The position numbers and the translations under genes are program-made. 64,000 bases of DNA from Streptomyces sp. B93 (GTDB lineage Bacteria; Actinomycetota; Actinomycetes; Streptomycetales; Streptomycetaceae): NCBI RefSeq assembly GCF_018070565.1, contig NZ_JAGPXL010000016.1, positions 1 through 64,000 on the forward strand, given 5' to 3'. The notes beneath the pieces were generated by a model. The model made no database searches, was not told the origin of the DNA, and was given only the letters and a program-made list of their open reading frames with translations. Below, piece by piece: positions 16,544-25,780 of this stretch; position 1 is the stretch's first letter, and each line of letters begins with the position of its first letter.

Positions 16544-17515
16544 TCAGATGCCGTTCTCGGTCATCCCGTGGACGGCGGGGACGGAGCCGAGGCGGCCCTT
16601 CTGGAAGTCCTCGAAGGCCTGCTGGAGCTCCGCCTTGGTGTTCATGACGAAGGGACCGTAGTGGGCCATGGGCTCCCGGATCGGCTGCCCGCCGAGGAGG
16701 ACGACCTCCAGGTCCGGGGTGTGGGAGTCCTGCTGCTCGTCCGCGCGGACGGTGAGCGAGCCACCCTCCCCGAAGACGGCCGTCTGCCCCTGGTGGACCG
16801 GGCGGCGCTCCGCACCGACCGTGCCGCGTCCGGCGAGGACGTAGGCGAGGCCGTTGAAGTCCTCCCGCCAGGGCAGCGTGATCTCGGCGCCCGGCGCGAG
16901 GGTCGCGTGGATCATGGTGATCGGCGTGTGGGTGATCCCGGGGCCCGCGTGACCGTCCAGCTCACCGGCGATGACGCGGAGCAGCGCGCCGCCGTCGGGG
17001 GAGGTGAGCAGCTGGACGCTGCCGCCGCGGATGTCCTGGTACCTCGGCGCCATCATCTTGTCCTTGGCCGGGAGGTTCACCCACAGCTGGAGCCCGTGGA
17101 AGAGACCGCCGGAGACCACGAGGTGCTCCGGGGGAGCCTCGATGTGCAGCAGGCCGGAGCCCGCGGTCATCCACTGGGTGTCACCGTTGGTGATGGTGCC
17201 ACCACCGCCGTGGCTGTCCTGGTGGTCGAAGATGCCGTCGATGATGTAGGTGACGGTCTCGAAGCCGCGGTGGGGGTGCCAGGGGGTGCCCTTGGGCTCG
17301 CCCGGCGCGTACTCCACCTCTCCCATCTGGTCCATCATGATGAACGGGTCGAGATAGCGGTAGTTGATCCCGGCGAACGCCCGGCGCACCGGGAAGCCCT
17401 CGCCCTCGAAGCCGCTCGGTGCGGTGGTGACGGCGAGCACGGGACGTGCCACGGCCTCTGCGGCGGCGGTCACGCGGGGCAGCGTCAGCGGGTTCTCGAC
17501 GGTCACTGCGGGCAT
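16544..17515 (-). CDS. Pirin family protein
   Basis: The 323-residue bicupin has the pirin metal motif WHPHRGFETVTYIIDG at about residues 79-94 and a further His and Glu in LLHIEAPPEH, which together bind Fe(II). Pirins are redox-sensing or quercetinase-like proteins; some interact with metabolic enzymes such as pyruvate dehydrogenase E1. AGGAGG lies seven bases before the ATG. An imperfect repeat of the MarR-operator type (17542-17558) lies in the promoter. The C-terminal cupin domain is the usual Pirin_C. The gene is single and convergent with nothing nearby. Confidence 0.95.
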   Translation of the reverse strand: MPAVTVENPLTLPRVTAAAEAVARPVLAVTTAPSGFEGEGFPVRRAFAGINYRYLDPFIMMDQMGEVEYAPGEPKGTPWHPHRGFETVTYIIDGIFDHQDSHGGGGTITNGDTQWMTAGSGLLHIEAPPEHLVVSGGLFHGLQLWVNLPAKDKMMAPRYQDIRGGSVQLLTSPDGGALLRVIAGELDGHAGPGITHTPITMIHATLAPGAEITLPWREDFNGLAYVLAGRGTVGAERRPVHQGQTAVFGEGGSLTVRADEQQDSHTPDLEVVLLGGQPIREPMAHYGPFVMNTKAELQQAFEDFQKGRLGSVPAVHGMTENGI

Positions 17516-17541
17516 GTCGGTACCTCCTTGTGCGACCAGTT

Positions 17542-17558
17542 TAGTTGAGCGTTGAACT
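17542..17558 (-). promoter_or_regulatory. MarR-type operator-like repeat before pirin gene
   Basis: The sequence tagttgagcgttgaact is a near-palindrome (AGTT...AACT) resembling TAGTTGA-N3-TTCAACTA operators I recall for MarR regulators. On the minus strand a TAAACT -10-like box overlaps it. No MarR gene is present in the window. Confidence 0.3.
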
Positions 17559-17580
17559 TTCTGCTACCCCCAACAGAGAA

Positions 17581-17606
17581 AGCCCGGAGGGCATTCCCTC
17601 CGGGCT
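17581..17606 (-). terminator. Terminator of the SseB-like gene
   Basis: A perfect 11-bp stem (agcccggaggg and complement) with a four-base loop; on the minus strand it is followed by ttctctgttg. It lies about 58 bp past the stop at 17664. Between them is a short direct repeat of about 20 bp (copies near 17612-17631 and 17632-17650, sharing ccggataccggt). Confidence 0.7.
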
Positions 17607-17663
17607 GCTCGAACGGGGCCGGATACCGGTTCGAACGGGCCGGATACCGGTAGCCGGGGCCGG

Positions 17664-18128
17664 CTATCCGTACATCCTGCGCATGGCGAAGTCGACCATC
17701 TCCTCCACGGCCTTCGCATCGAAGACGATGCGATGCTCGCCCTCCATGTCGAGGACGAAGCCGTAGCCGGTCGGCAGCAGGTCGATCACCTCGGCACCGG
17801 TGATCACGAAGTACTTGGACTCCTTGCCCGCGTACCTGCGCAGTTCCTTCAGCGAGGTGAACATCGGGATCACCGGCTGCTGGGTGTTGTGCAGCGCGAG
17901 GAAACCGGGGTTGTCGCCGCGCGGGCAGTACACCTTCGACGTCGCGAAGACCTGCTGGAAGTCCTCGGCGATCATCTGCCCGGAGGTGAACGCCCGGACC
18001 GCGTCCGCGAGCGAGGGAGGGGACGGCTCGGGGTACAGCGGCGGCTGCTGCCCGTATCCGCCGTTCATCGGCTGCTGCGGAGGGGCGTACTGCTGCTGGG
18101 GGCCCACGGTCTGGTCGTAGCCGTACAT
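17664..18128 (-). CDS. SseB-like protein
   Basis: The 154-residue protein has a Gln/Pro/Tyr-rich N-terminus (about residues 1-35) and an SseB-type domain (LADAVRAFTSGQMIAEDFQQVFATSKVYCP through VFDAKAVEEMVDFAMRRM). SseB-domain proteins in actinomycetes are small cytoplasmic proteins of unknown role, often linked to type VII secretion or translation gene surroundings. There is no ribosome site; TACTCT lies seven bases before the ATG, which fits a leaderless transcript. A terminator follows. Confidence 0.75.
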   Translation of the reverse strand: MYGYDQTVGPQQQYAPPQQPMNGGYGQQPPLYPEPSPPSLADAVRAFTSGQMIAEDFQQVFATSKVYCPRGDNPGFLALHNTQQPVIPMFTSLKELRRYAGKESKYFVITGAEVIDLLPTGYGFVLDMEGEHRIVFDAKAVEEMVDFAMRRMYG

Positions 18129-18220
18129 GAGCGCAAGAGTACCGAGCGCAGCGGTCCCCCACCGGAGCCTCCGTCACCTGAGCCACGCGTCACAGATGCC
18201 CGATCGGGGTTGCTTCTTAT

Positions 18221-18232
18221 TACCGACGGGTA
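18221..18232 (+). promoter_or_regulatory. TACC-N4-GGTA operator-like element before acyl-CoA dehydrogenase
   Basis: The sequence taccgacgggta is an inverted repeat with four-base arms, about 83 bp before the start at 18315. Fatty-acid-oxidation genes of actinobacteria are usually repressed by TetR proteins that bind short palindromes, so this is a candidate site; the arms are too short to be sure. Confidence 0.25.
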
Positions 18233-18314
18233 GCATCATCGTAGCTACTTGTTGGTACGTGAACTAGGTGCGAGGAGACAGTGCCTCGCCGACTCTCTTA
18301 CGGAGCCAGACGCC

Positions 18315-20141
18315 ATGGGGCACTACAAGTCGAATCTCCGCGACATCGAGTTCAACCTCTTCGAAGTACTCGGGCGCGACCAGCTGTACGGCACCGGCCC
18401 GTTCGAGGAGATGGACGTGGACACCGCCAGGAGCGTCCTCGAGGAGCTGACCCGGCTCGCCGAGAACGAGCTGGCCGAGTCCTTCACGGACGCCGACCGC
18501 AACCCGCCGGTCTTCGACCCCGAGACGAACACCGCGCCGGTCCCGGCGTCCTTCAAGAAGAGCTACCAGGCCTTCATGGACTCCGAGTACTGGCGCCTCG
18601 GGCTGCCCGAGGCCATCGGCGGCACCACGGCTCCCCCGTCGCTGATCTGGTCGTACGCGGAGCTGATCCTCGGCGCCAACCCGGCCGTGTGGATGTACTC
18701 CTCCGGCCCCGCCTTCGCCGGGATCCTCTACGACGAGGGCAACGACGTACAGAAGAAGATCGCCGAGATCGCCGTCGAGAAGCAGTGGGGCTCGACGATG
18801 GTGCTCACCGAGCCGGACGCGGGCTCCGACGTGGGCGCCGGGCGCACCAAGGCTGTCCAGCAGGAGGACGGGTCCTGGCACATCGAGGGCGTGAAGCGCT
18901 TCATCACCTCCGGTGAGCACGACATGTCGGAGAACATCCTCCACTACGTGCTCGCGCGCCCCGAGGGCGCCGGACCCGGCACCAAGGGCCTCTCCCTCTT
19001 CCTCGTGCCCAAGTACCTGTTCGACTTCGAGACGGGCGAGCTGGGCGAGCGCAACGGTGTCTACGCCACCAACGTCGAGCACAAGATGGGCCTGAAGGCC
19101 TCCAACACCTGCGAGATGACCTTCGGCGACCGCCACCCCGCCAAGGGCTGGCTGATCGGCGACAAGCACGACGGCATCCGCCAGATGTTCCGGATCATCG
19201 AGTTCGCGCGGATGATGGTCGGCACGAAGGCGATCTCCACGCTCTCGACCGGCTACCTGAACGCGCTGGAGTACGCCAAGGAGCGCGTCCAGGGTCCCGA
19301 CCTGGCGAACTTCATGGACAAGACCGCGCCCAAGGTCACCATCACCCACCACCCCGACGTGCGCCGCTCGCTGCTCACGCAGAAGGCGTACGCGGAGGGC
19401 ATGCGCGCCCTCGTCCTGTACACCGCCTCGGTCCAGGACGCGATCGCGGTGAAGGAGGCGGCGGGCGAGGACGCCAAGGCCGAGCACGCGCTCAACGACC
19501 TGCTCCTGCCGATCGTCAAGGGCTACGGCTCCGAGAAGGGCTACGAGCAGCTCGCCCAGTCGCTCCAGACCTTCGGCGGCTCCGGGTTCCTCCAGGAGTA
19601 CCCGATCGAGCAGTACATCCGGGACTCCAAGATCGACACCCTCTACGAGGGCACCACGGCCATCCAGGGCCAGGACTACTTCTTCCGGAAGATCGTCCGC
19701 AACCAGGGCGCCGCGCTGAACACCCTCGCCGAGGACATCAAGAAGTTCCTCGCCCTCGGCACCGGCGGCGAGGAGTTCTCCACGGCCCGCGAGCACCTGG
19801 CCAAGGCCGCCGTCGAGCTGGAGGCGATCGTCGGCCTGATGCTGACCGACCTCGCCGCCACCGAGCAGGACGTCAAGAACATCTACAAGGTGGGCCTGAA
19901 CACCACGCGCCTGCTGATGGCCTCCGGTGACGTCGTCGTCGGCTACCTGCTGCTGAAGGGCGCCGCGATCGCCGCCGAGAAGCTGCCCTCGGCCTCCGCC
20001 AAGGACAAGGCCTTCTACACCGGCAAGATCGCCGCGGCGAAGTTCTTCGCGGCCACCGTCCTGCCCGGCGTCACCCTGGCCCGCAAGGTGGCCGAGGGCG
20101 TCGACCTGGACGTCATGGAGCTGGACGAGGACGCGTTCTAG
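18315..20141 (+). CDS. Acyl-CoA dehydrogenase (FadE-type, with N- and C-terminal extensions)
   Basis: The 609-residue flavoenzyme catalyses the first, FAD-dependent step of fatty-acyl-CoA beta-oxidation. It has the N-terminal extension typical of long FadE proteins (MGHYKSNLRDIEFNLFE), the acyl-CoA dehydrogenase core (MVLTEPDAGSDVGAGRTKA, FGGSGFLQEYPIEQYIRDS, IDTLYEGTTAIQG) and a C-terminal helical domain (about residues 460-600). The YEG segment contains the usual catalytic base region. Start ATG 18315 is chosen for its conserved N-terminus and GGAG ten bases upstream. A strong terminator follows, so it is monocistronic. Confidence 0.93.
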   Translation: MGHYKSNLRDIEFNLFEVLGRDQLYGTGPFEEMDVDTARSVLEELTRLAENELAESFTDADRNPPVFDPETNTAPVPASFKKSYQAFMDSEYWRLGLPEAIGGTTAPPSLIWSYAELILGANPAVWMYSSGPAFAGILYDEGNDVQKKIAEIAVEKQWGSTMVLTEPDAGSDVGAGRTKAVQQEDGSWHIEGVKRFITSGEHDMSENILHYVLARPEGAGPGTKGLSLFLVPKYLFDFETGELGERNGVYATNVEHKMGLKASNTCEMTFGDRHPAKGWLIGDKHDGIRQMFRIIEFARMMVGTKAISTLSTGYLNALEYAKERVQGPDLANFMDKTAPKVTITHHPDVRRSLLTQKAYAEGMRALVLYTASVQDAIAVKEAAGEDAKAEHALNDLLLPIVKGYGSEKGYEQLAQSLQTFGGSGFLQEYPIEQYIRDSKIDTLYEGTTAIQGQDYFFRKIVRNQGAALNTLAEDIKKFLALGTGGEEFSTAREHLAKAAVELEAIVGLMLTDLAATEQDVKNIYKVGLNTTRLLMASGDVVVGYLLLKGAAIAAEKLPSASAKDKAFYTGKIAAAKFFAATVLPGVTLARKVAEGVDLDVMELDEDAF

Positions 20142-20163
20142 TCCCCGCCTCCCAGGGCACCGA

Positions 20164-20202
20164 GCGGGCCGTATCCGGACACACCGTCCGGGTACGGCCC
20201 GC
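20164..20202 (+). terminator. Terminator of the acyl-CoA dehydrogenase gene
   Basis: Arms of 17 bases (gcgggccgtatccggac and gtccgggtacggcccgc, one wobble pair) with a five-base loop start 22 bp after the stop codon. Confidence 0.8.
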
Positions 20203-20267
20203 TTCGTGCTCCCCGGCGCCGACGCGACCCGCGAGGCGACCGTTCCCACGTCGTTAAGGTGAACTCC

Positions 20268-21566
20268 ATGAGCGCACCCTCCCGCTTCGACCGCGGCCAC
20301 ACCGACGACCTGATGTCCTTCCTGGCGGCCAGCCCGTCGCCGTACCACGCCGTGGCGAACACCGCCGAACGGCTGGAGAAGGCGGGCTTCCGCCAGGTCG
20401 CCGAGACGGACGCCTGGGACGGCACGAGCGGGGGCAAGTACGTGCTGCGCGGCGGCGCGATCGTGGCCTGGTACGTCCCCGAGGGCGCCGCACCGCACAC
20501 CCCCTTCCGGATCGTCGGCGCCCACACCGACTCCCCCAACCTGCGGGTCAAGCCCCTGCCGGACACCGGCGCGCACGGCTGGCGCCAGATCGCCGTGGAG
20601 ATCTACGGCGGCCCCCTGCTGAACTCCTGGCTCGACCGCGACCTCGGCCTCGCCGGCCGCCTCAGCCTGCGCGACGGCTCCACCCGCCTGGTCAACGTCG
20701 ACCGGCCGCTGCTGCGGGTGCCGCAGCTCGCCATCCACCTGGACCGCGCGGTCTCCTCGGAGGGCCTCAAGCTCGACAAGCAGCGCCACCTCCAGCCGGT
20801 CTGGGGCCTGGGCGACGACGTCCGCGACGGCGGCCTGATCTCCTTCCTGGAGGCGGAGTCGGGGCTCGCGGCGGGCGAGGTGACGGGCTGGGACCTGATG
20901 GTCCACTCCGTGGAGCCGCCCGCCCACCTGGGCCGCGACCGGGAGCTGGTGGCCGGGCCCCGGATGGACAACCTGCTCTCCGTGCACGCCGGGGCGGCGG
21001 CCCTGGCGGCGGTGGCGACGGCCGACGCGGGGCTGCCGTACATCCCCGTCCTCGCCGCCTTCGACCACGAGGAGAACGGTTCGCAGTCCGACACCGGCGC
21101 CGACGGACCGCTGCTCGGCAGTGTGCTGGAGCGCTCGGTGTTCGCCCGGGGCGGCGGCTACGAGGACCGGGCACGGGCCTTCGCCGGGACCGTCTGCCTC
21201 TCCTCCGACACCGGCCACGCCGTCCACCCCAACTACGCCGAGCGCCACGACCCGACGCACCACCCGCGCGTCAACGGCGGCCCGATCCTGAAGGTGAACG
21301 TCAACAACCGCTACGCGACGGACGGTTCGGGGCGGGCCGTGTGGGTGGCGGCCTGCGAGAAGGCGGGCGTGCCCTTCCAGTCCTTCGTCTCCAACAACTC
21401 CATGCCCTGCGGCACCACGATCGGCCCGATCACCGCGGCCCGGCACGGCATCAAGACCGTGGACATCGGGGTGGCGATCCTGTCCATGCACAGCGCACGG
21501 GAGTTGTGCGGCGGGGACGACCCGCATCTGCTGGCCAACGCGCTGGTGGCGTTCCTCCAGGGGTGA
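20268..21566 (+). CDS. apeB: M18 family aminopeptidase
   Basis: The 432-residue zinc exopeptidase removes N-terminal, usually acidic, residues from peptides. The ligands of the two-metal centre are visible: GAHTDSP (His near 88), DHEENGSQ (the Glu pair near 270), MDNLLS, and SMHSARELC (His near 412). The LNSWLDRDLGLAG segment is characteristic of M18 enzymes. I chose ATG at 20268 because AAGGTG lies six bases upstream; a GTG nine bases earlier overlaps that ribosome site. It is cytoplasmic and probably has a housekeeping role in peptide turnover. Confidence 0.95.
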   Translation: MSAPSRFDRGHTDDLMSFLAASPSPYHAVANTAERLEKAGFRQVAETDAWDGTSGGKYVLRGGAIVAWYVPEGAAPHTPFRIVGAHTDSPNLRVKPLPDTGAHGWRQIAVEIYGGPLLNSWLDRDLGLAGRLSLRDGSTRLVNVDRPLLRVPQLAIHLDRAVSSEGLKLDKQRHLQPVWGLGDDVRDGGLISFLEAESGLAAGEVTGWDLMVHSVEPPAHLGRDRELVAGPRMDNLLSVHAGAAALAAVATADAGLPYIPVLAAFDHEENGSQSDTGADGPLLGSVLERSVFARGGGYEDRARAFAGTVCLSSDTGHAVHPNYAERHDPTHHPRVNGGPILKVNVNNRYATDGSGRAVWVAACEKAGVPFQSFVSNNSMPCGTTIGPITAARHGIKTVDIGVAILSMHSARELCGGDDPHLLANALVAFLQG

Positions 21567-21671
21567 GGCCCGCCCGCCGGGTCCGGGGGTGAGGACTGCC
21601 CACGACGTCTCCGGGTACCCGTTGTTGACCGGAAAGACGGAACGACCGGACCGGGCAGGAGGCGACAACTC

Positions 21672-21923
21672 ATGGGCCTCGGCGGGTGCATCATCCTCAT
21701 CGCCGCGGGAGCCATCCTCACCTTCGCGACCAACTGGGAGATGGAAGGCGTCAACCTCGACCTCGTCGGGATCATCCTGATGATCGTCGGGCTGATCGGC
21801 GTCACCACGTTCAGCAGCATCGCGAGGCGCAGGCGCGTGGTGGTGCCCCCCGCGACGCCGGTGATCGACGAGGAGCGGCCCCACTCACGACGGGACGGCT
21901 ACAGCGACGGCTACGGCATGTGA
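21672..21923 (+). CDS. DUF6458 small membrane protein
   Basis: An 83-residue protein with two membrane helices (GGCIILIAAGAILTFAT and VGIILMIVGLIGVTTF), joined by a short loop with an Asn-Trp pair, then a basic stop-transfer run (RRRR) and a polar Tyr/Gly-rich tail. This matches DUF6458, a widespread actinobacterial family with no known function. AGGAGG lies nine bases before the ATG. Confidence 0.85.
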   Translation: MGLGGCIILIAAGAILTFATNWEMEGVNLDLVGIILMIVGLIGVTTFSSIARRRRVVVPPATPVIDEERPHSRRDGYSDGYGM

Positions 21924-21947
21924 GCACCACGCCCGGCACGGGCACCG

Positions 21948-23768
21948 TCAGACATCCAGCCCGGCGAGGACCAGCGGCAGCCGGTCCTCGCCGGTCGCCG
22001 TCAGCCGGACGGGGACGCCCCAGTCCTGCTGGTGGACATGGCAGGCGGGGTACGCGTTCTCCGGGTCGTCGTCGCAGGACGCGGCCGTCGCGGAGACGTG
22101 CAGCACCCCTTCCGGCACGGCCGGGTTCAGCTCCAGGGCGCGGGACAGCTCGGTTCCCGCGCCCTCGCCGTGCAGCAGGAGTTCGGGCGGGGTCGCGGAG
22201 ACCAGCAGCCGGGTCGAGGGGCCGTACCGGGTGTCCAGCTTCTGACCGGCCGGGGCCTGGAAGACCACGTCCAGCCGGACCTTCCCGGCGGCGACCTCGG
22301 TGGCGGCGCGCCGGGTGCGGTGGGCGACCGCCTCGACGCGGACGGCCTCCTCGGGCAGCCGCAGCCGGGTCAGCCGGTGCCGCCCGGACTCCACGACGAC
22401 GATGTCCTCCCCCGCCACCACGGCACCGCTCGGTTCGCGCAGGTCCGTCGCGAGGGTGGTGACCTCGCCGGTGGCCGGGTCGTAGCGGCGCAGGGCGTGG
22501 TTGTAGGTGTCGCTGACGGCGACCGAGCCGTCGGGCAGCGCGGTGACGCCCAACGGGTGCTGGAGGAGGGCCTGTCCGGCGGCGCCGTCACGGTGCCCGA
22601 AGTCGAACAGGCCGGTGCCGACGGCGGTGTGGACGGCGCCGTCCGGGTCCACCCAGCGCAGGGCACTGGTCTCGGAGTCGGCGAGCCACAGCCGGTCCCC
22701 GGTCGCCGCGAGCCCGGACGGCTGGGCGAACCAGGCCTCGGCGCCGGGTCCGTCGACGAGCCCCTCGTTGGCGGTGCCCGCGGCGACGGCGACGGTGTCC
22801 GCGTCGGGGTCGTAGGCCCACAGCTGGTGGATGCCGGCCATGGCGACCCAGACCCGGCCCCGCCACCAGGCGACGTCCCAGGGGGAGGACAGGTTCACCT
22901 CGCGGGCCGGGCCCGACGTGGTGTCCCCGTGCATCCACTGGGCGCCGGTCCCCGCCAGGGTCGTCGTACGGCCCGTCTCCGGGTCGAAGCGGCGCAGGGC
23001 GTGGTTGACGGTGTCGGCGACCACCACGGAGCCGTCGGGCAGCAGGGCGAGTCCCTGGGGCTCACTGAAGGAGGCCGTGCCGGCGCCGCCGTCCGTGAGG
23101 CCGCGCGCCCCGGACCCGATCCGCCGCACCACGGTCTCCCCGTCCGCCGCCAGCTCCACCAGCTGGTGCCGGGTGGTGTCGCTGACCAGGAAGGTCCCCG
23201 AAGGCAGCAGGATCGCCTTGCCGGGGAAGCGCAGCACGGTCGGCTCCGGCTCCGGAGCGACGTACGGGCCGTCGCCGCGGCGCAGGGTGCCCTTCGCCTC
23301 GTGCTCCGCCTCCAGTTCCGTCACCAGGCGCTCGATGGCGTGCACATGCCCCTCACCGGCGTGCTGGGCGACAACGTATCCCTCCGGGTCGATCACGACG
23401 AGCGTCGGCCACGCGCGCACGGCGTACTGCTTCCAGGTCGCCAGCTCGGGGTCGTCGAGCACCGGATGCTCGACGCCGTACCGCTCCACCGCGTCCGCGA
23501 CCGCCTCGTGGTCGGCCTCGTGCACGAACTTCGGGGAGTGCACCCCGATCACCACGACCGTGTCCCGGTGCCGCTCCTCCAGCTCCCGCAGCTCGTCCAC
23601 GACATGCAGGCAGTTGATGCAGCAGAACGTCCAGAAGTCCAGGACGACGATGCGTCCGCGCAGGTCGGCGAGGCTGTACTGGCTGCCACCGGTGTTCAGC
23701 CAGCCGCCCTTGCCGGTCAGCTCGGGGGCGCGGACGCGGGCGCGGCGGCGGGGGGACGAAGCGGTCAT
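21948..23768 (-). CDS. Thioredoxin-like/NHL-repeat protein (NHLRC2-type)
   Basis: The 606-residue protein joins an N-terminal thioredoxin-fold domain (about residues 10-160) to an NHL beta-propeller (about 175-480). The redox site reads FWTFCCINCLH (about 46-56), giving a CxxC (Cys-Ile-Asn-Cys) with an extra preceding Cys. Propeller blades repeat the pattern LPDGSVVVADTVNHALRRFD / LPDGSVAVSDTYNHALRRYD. A C-terminal beta domain follows. Animal NHLRC2 shares this order. No signal peptide is present, so it is likely cytoplasmic; redox role and partner are unknown. Confidence 0.9.
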   Translation of the reverse strand: MTASSPRRRARVRAPELTGKGGWLNTGGSQYSLADLRGRIVVLDFWTFCCINCLHVVDELRELEERHRDTVVVIGVHSPKFVHEADHEAVADAVERYGVEHPVLDDPELATWKQYAVRAWPTLVVIDPEGYVVAQHAGEGHVHAIERLVTELEAEHEAKGTLRRGDGPYVAPEPEPTVLRFPGKAILLPSGTFLVSDTTRHQLVELAADGETVVRRIGSGARGLTDGGAGTASFSEPQGLALLPDGSVVVADTVNHALRRFDPETGRTTTLAGTGAQWMHGDTTSGPAREVNLSSPWDVAWWRGRVWVAMAGIHQLWAYDPDADTVAVAAGTANEGLVDGPGAEAWFAQPSGLAATGDRLWLADSETSALRWVDPDGAVHTAVGTGLFDFGHRDGAAGQALLQHPLGVTALPDGSVAVSDTYNHALRRYDPATGEVTTLATDLREPSGAVVAGEDIVVVESGRHRLTRLRLPEEAVRVEAVAHRTRRAATEVAAGKVRLDVVFQAPAGQKLDTRYGPSTRLLVSATPPELLLHGEGAGTELSRALELNPAVPEGVLHVSATAASCDDDPENAYPACHVHQQDWGVPVRLTATGEDRLPLVLAGLDV

Positions 23769-23806
23769 GGACCCAAGAGTGCCACCCGCCACCGACAATC
23801 GGCCGG

Positions 23807-24211
23807 TCAGGCCAGCCGGTGCCCGGTCGTCGCGTCCACATGGGCCGGTACGGCGTCGTGGCGGTCGCCGACGGTGAGGGTGCCGGTGGGCTCGAAGAGC
23901 AGGATGCGCGTCGGGACGGGGGCGTACGGCTTGTGCTCGATACCGCGCGGGACGGTGAAGACGGAGTCCTTCACGAGCACGACCGTGCGCTCCCCGCCGG
24001 GCTCGCGCAGGCCGATGTGCAGTTCCCCCTCCAGGACGAGGAAGAACTCGTCCGTGTGGTCGTGCACGTGCCAGAGGTGCTCGCCCTCGACCTTGGCGAC
24101 GCGGACGTCGTAGTCGTTGACGGCGGTGACGATGCGGGGGCTCCACTGCTCGGAGAAGGAAGCGAATGCGGCGGGCAGGGAGACGGGCTGTGAGACGGGT
24201 TCGGATGCCAT
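23807..24211 (-). CDS. Cupin-domain protein
   Basis: A 134-residue single-domain cupin. The two motifs are visible: HVHDHTDEFFLVLEGELHIGL (His-His-Glu metal ligands) and VPRGIEHKPYAP with the final His. Such small cupins serve as isomerases, dioxygenases or sugar-binding proteins; the substrate is not inferable. ATG at 24211 has GAGGA seven bases upstream. It diverges from the GlxA-type regulator 51 bp away, so the regulator may control it. Confidence 0.9.
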   Translation of the reverse strand: MASEPVSQPVSLPAAFASFSEQWSPRIVTAVNDYDVRVAKVEGEHLWHVHDHTDEFFLVLEGELHIGLREPGGERTVVLVKDSVFTVPRGIEHKPYAPVPTRILLFEPTGTLTVGDRHDAVPAHVDATTGHRLA

Positions 24212-24262
24212 GCGGCCATCCTCGGGCGGGACAGGGCGCCGTACGAGTGCTAGAAATCGCAT

Positions 24263-25273
24263 ATGCCGCAACGATCCTCTCAGGCCGCCACGACGGCACC
24301 GCACCGGGTGACCGTGATCGTCGACGAGGGCACCAACCCCTTCGAGGTGGGCGTCGCCACGGAGCTGTTCGGGCTGCCACGGCCGGAGCTGGGGCTGGAG
24401 GGGCCGCTGTACCGGGTGACGCTGTGCACGCCCACGCGCGCGGTGCGCATGAACCACGGCTTCTTCACCATGACCGGACTGCCCGGTCTGGAGGCCGTCG
24501 ACGAGGCGGACACCCTGGTGGTGCCCGGCCGCCCCGACAACGTCGTCCCGCGCGGCGCGGACGTCCTGGACGCCATCGGGCGCGCCCACGCGCGCGGGGC
24601 ACGCGTGCTGAGCCTGTGCACGGGCACGTTCGCGCTCGCCGAGGCGGGGCTGCTGGACGGGCGGCGGGCCACCACGCACTGGATGTGGGCCGACGCCTTC
24701 CGGGAGCTGCACCCGCGCGTGCTCCTCGAACCCGATGTGCTCTTCGTGGACGAGGGCGACATCCTCACCGCCGCGGGCAGCGCCGCCGCGCTCGACCTCG
24801 GGCTGTACGTCATCCGCCGCGACCACGGCGCCGAGGTCGCGAACGCCGTCTCCCGGCGGCTGGTCTTCGCCGCGCACCGCGACGGCGGACAGCGGCAGTT
24901 CGTGGAACGCCCGCTTCCGGAAGTGCCCGACGAGTCGCTGGCACCGCTGCTGGCCTGGGCGCGGGAACACCTGTCCGAGCCGCTGACGGTGACGGACCTC
25001 GCCGAGCGTGCCGCGCTCTCCCCGGCCACCCTGCACCGCCGCTTCCGGGCGCAGCTCGGGACGACCCCGCTGGCGTGGCTGACGGGTGAGCGGGTGGCGC
25101 TGGCCTGCCGTCTGATCGAGCGGGGCGAGGAGCGCCTGGACGTGGTGGCGGCCCGCAGCGGCCTGGGCACCGCGGCCAACCTGCGGGCGCGGCTGCGCCG
25201 GGAGACCGGACTCAGTCCGTCGGCCTATCGACGGCGTTTCGGACCGGCCGCCGGGGAACCGGTGGTCCCATGA
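24263..25273 (+). CDS. GlxA-type transcriptional regulator (DJ-1/PfpI plus AraC HTH)
   Basis: The 336-residue protein has an N-terminal DJ-1/PfpI amidotransferase-like domain (about residues 14-190; LCTGTFALAEAGLLDGRRATTH contains the Cys position) and a C-terminal AraC-type double HTH (about 225-325; LTVTDLAERAALSPATLHRRFR, RSGLGTAANLRARLRRETGLSPSAYRRRF). The N-terminal domain is presumed to sense a small metabolite. Its start faces the cupin gene and its stop overlaps the LURP-one gene by four bases, so it is probably co-transcribed with the latter. Confidence 0.93.
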   Translation: MPQRSSQAATTAPHRVTVIVDEGTNPFEVGVATELFGLPRPELGLEGPLYRVTLCTPTRAVRMNHGFFTMTGLPGLEAVDEADTLVVPGRPDNVVPRGADVLDAIGRAHARGARVLSLCTGTFALAEAGLLDGRRATTHWMWADAFRELHPRVLLEPDVLFVDEGDILTAAGSAAALDLGLYVIRRDHGAEVANAVSRRLVFAAHRDGGQRQFVERPLPEVPDESLAPLLAWAREHLSEPLTVTDLAERAALSPATLHRRFRAQLGTTPLAWLTGERVALACRLIERGEERLDVVAARSGLGTAANLRARLRRETGLSPSAYRRRFGPAAGEPVVP

Positions 25274-25764
25274 GATATCTCGTGCGCGACCGGATCCTGG
25301 GCCTCGGTGACGACTACTGGATCGAGGACCAGCAGGGCGACAAGGCGTTCCTCGTCGACGGCAAGGCGATGCGGCTGCGGGACACCTTCGAGCTGAAGGA
25401 CCCGCAGGGCCGGGTGCTGATCGACATCCGGCAGAAGCTGCTCTCCCTGCGGGACACCATGCTCATCGAACGCGACGGCGGCCCGCTGGCCACCATCCGC
25501 CGCAAGCGGCTGTCACTGCTGCGCAACCACTACCGGGTGACGCTCGTCGACGGCACCGAACTGGACGTCAGCGGCAAGATCCTCGACCGTGAGTTCGCCG
25601 TCGAGTACGACGACGAACTCCTGGCCGTGGTCTCCCGCCGCTGGTTCCACGTCCGCGACACCTACGGCATCGACATCGTCCGCGACGACGCCGATCCGGC
25701 GCTGCTGATCGCGGTGGCGGTCTGCGCGATCCACCTCTCCGAGAAGGAGCGCGACAACGCGTGA
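25270..25764 (+). CDS. LURP-one-related (LOR) family protein
   Basis: The 164-residue protein is a single tubby/scramblase-like LOR barrel: MRYLVRDRILGLGDDYWIEDQQGDKAFLVDG, then alternating strands with the repeated pattern LRDTFELKD / LRDTMLIER and a C-terminal hydrophobic helix (ALLIAVAVCAIHL) that fills the barrel. Its ATG overlaps the regulator's stop (ATGA). Function in bacteria is unknown; the tubby-like fold may bind lipids. Confidence 0.9.
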   Translation: MRYLVRDRILGLGDDYWIEDQQGDKAFLVDGKAMRLRDTFELKDPQGRVLIDIRQKLLSLRDTMLIERDGGPLATIRRKRLSLLRNHYRVTLVDGTELDVSGKILDREFAVEYDDELLAVVSRRWFHVRDTYGIDIVRDDADPALLIAVAVCAIHLSEKERDNA

Positions 25765-25780
25765 CCGCCGCCTCGGACGC

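Noticed and set aside
18264..21884. Very long open frame (1206 codons) on the minus strand
   Set aside because: It runs antisense to the acyl-CoA dehydrogenase and the M18 aminopeptidase, both with clear family motifs, and its own product is a low-complexity Gly/Val/Arg/Leu mix typical of high-GC shadow frames.
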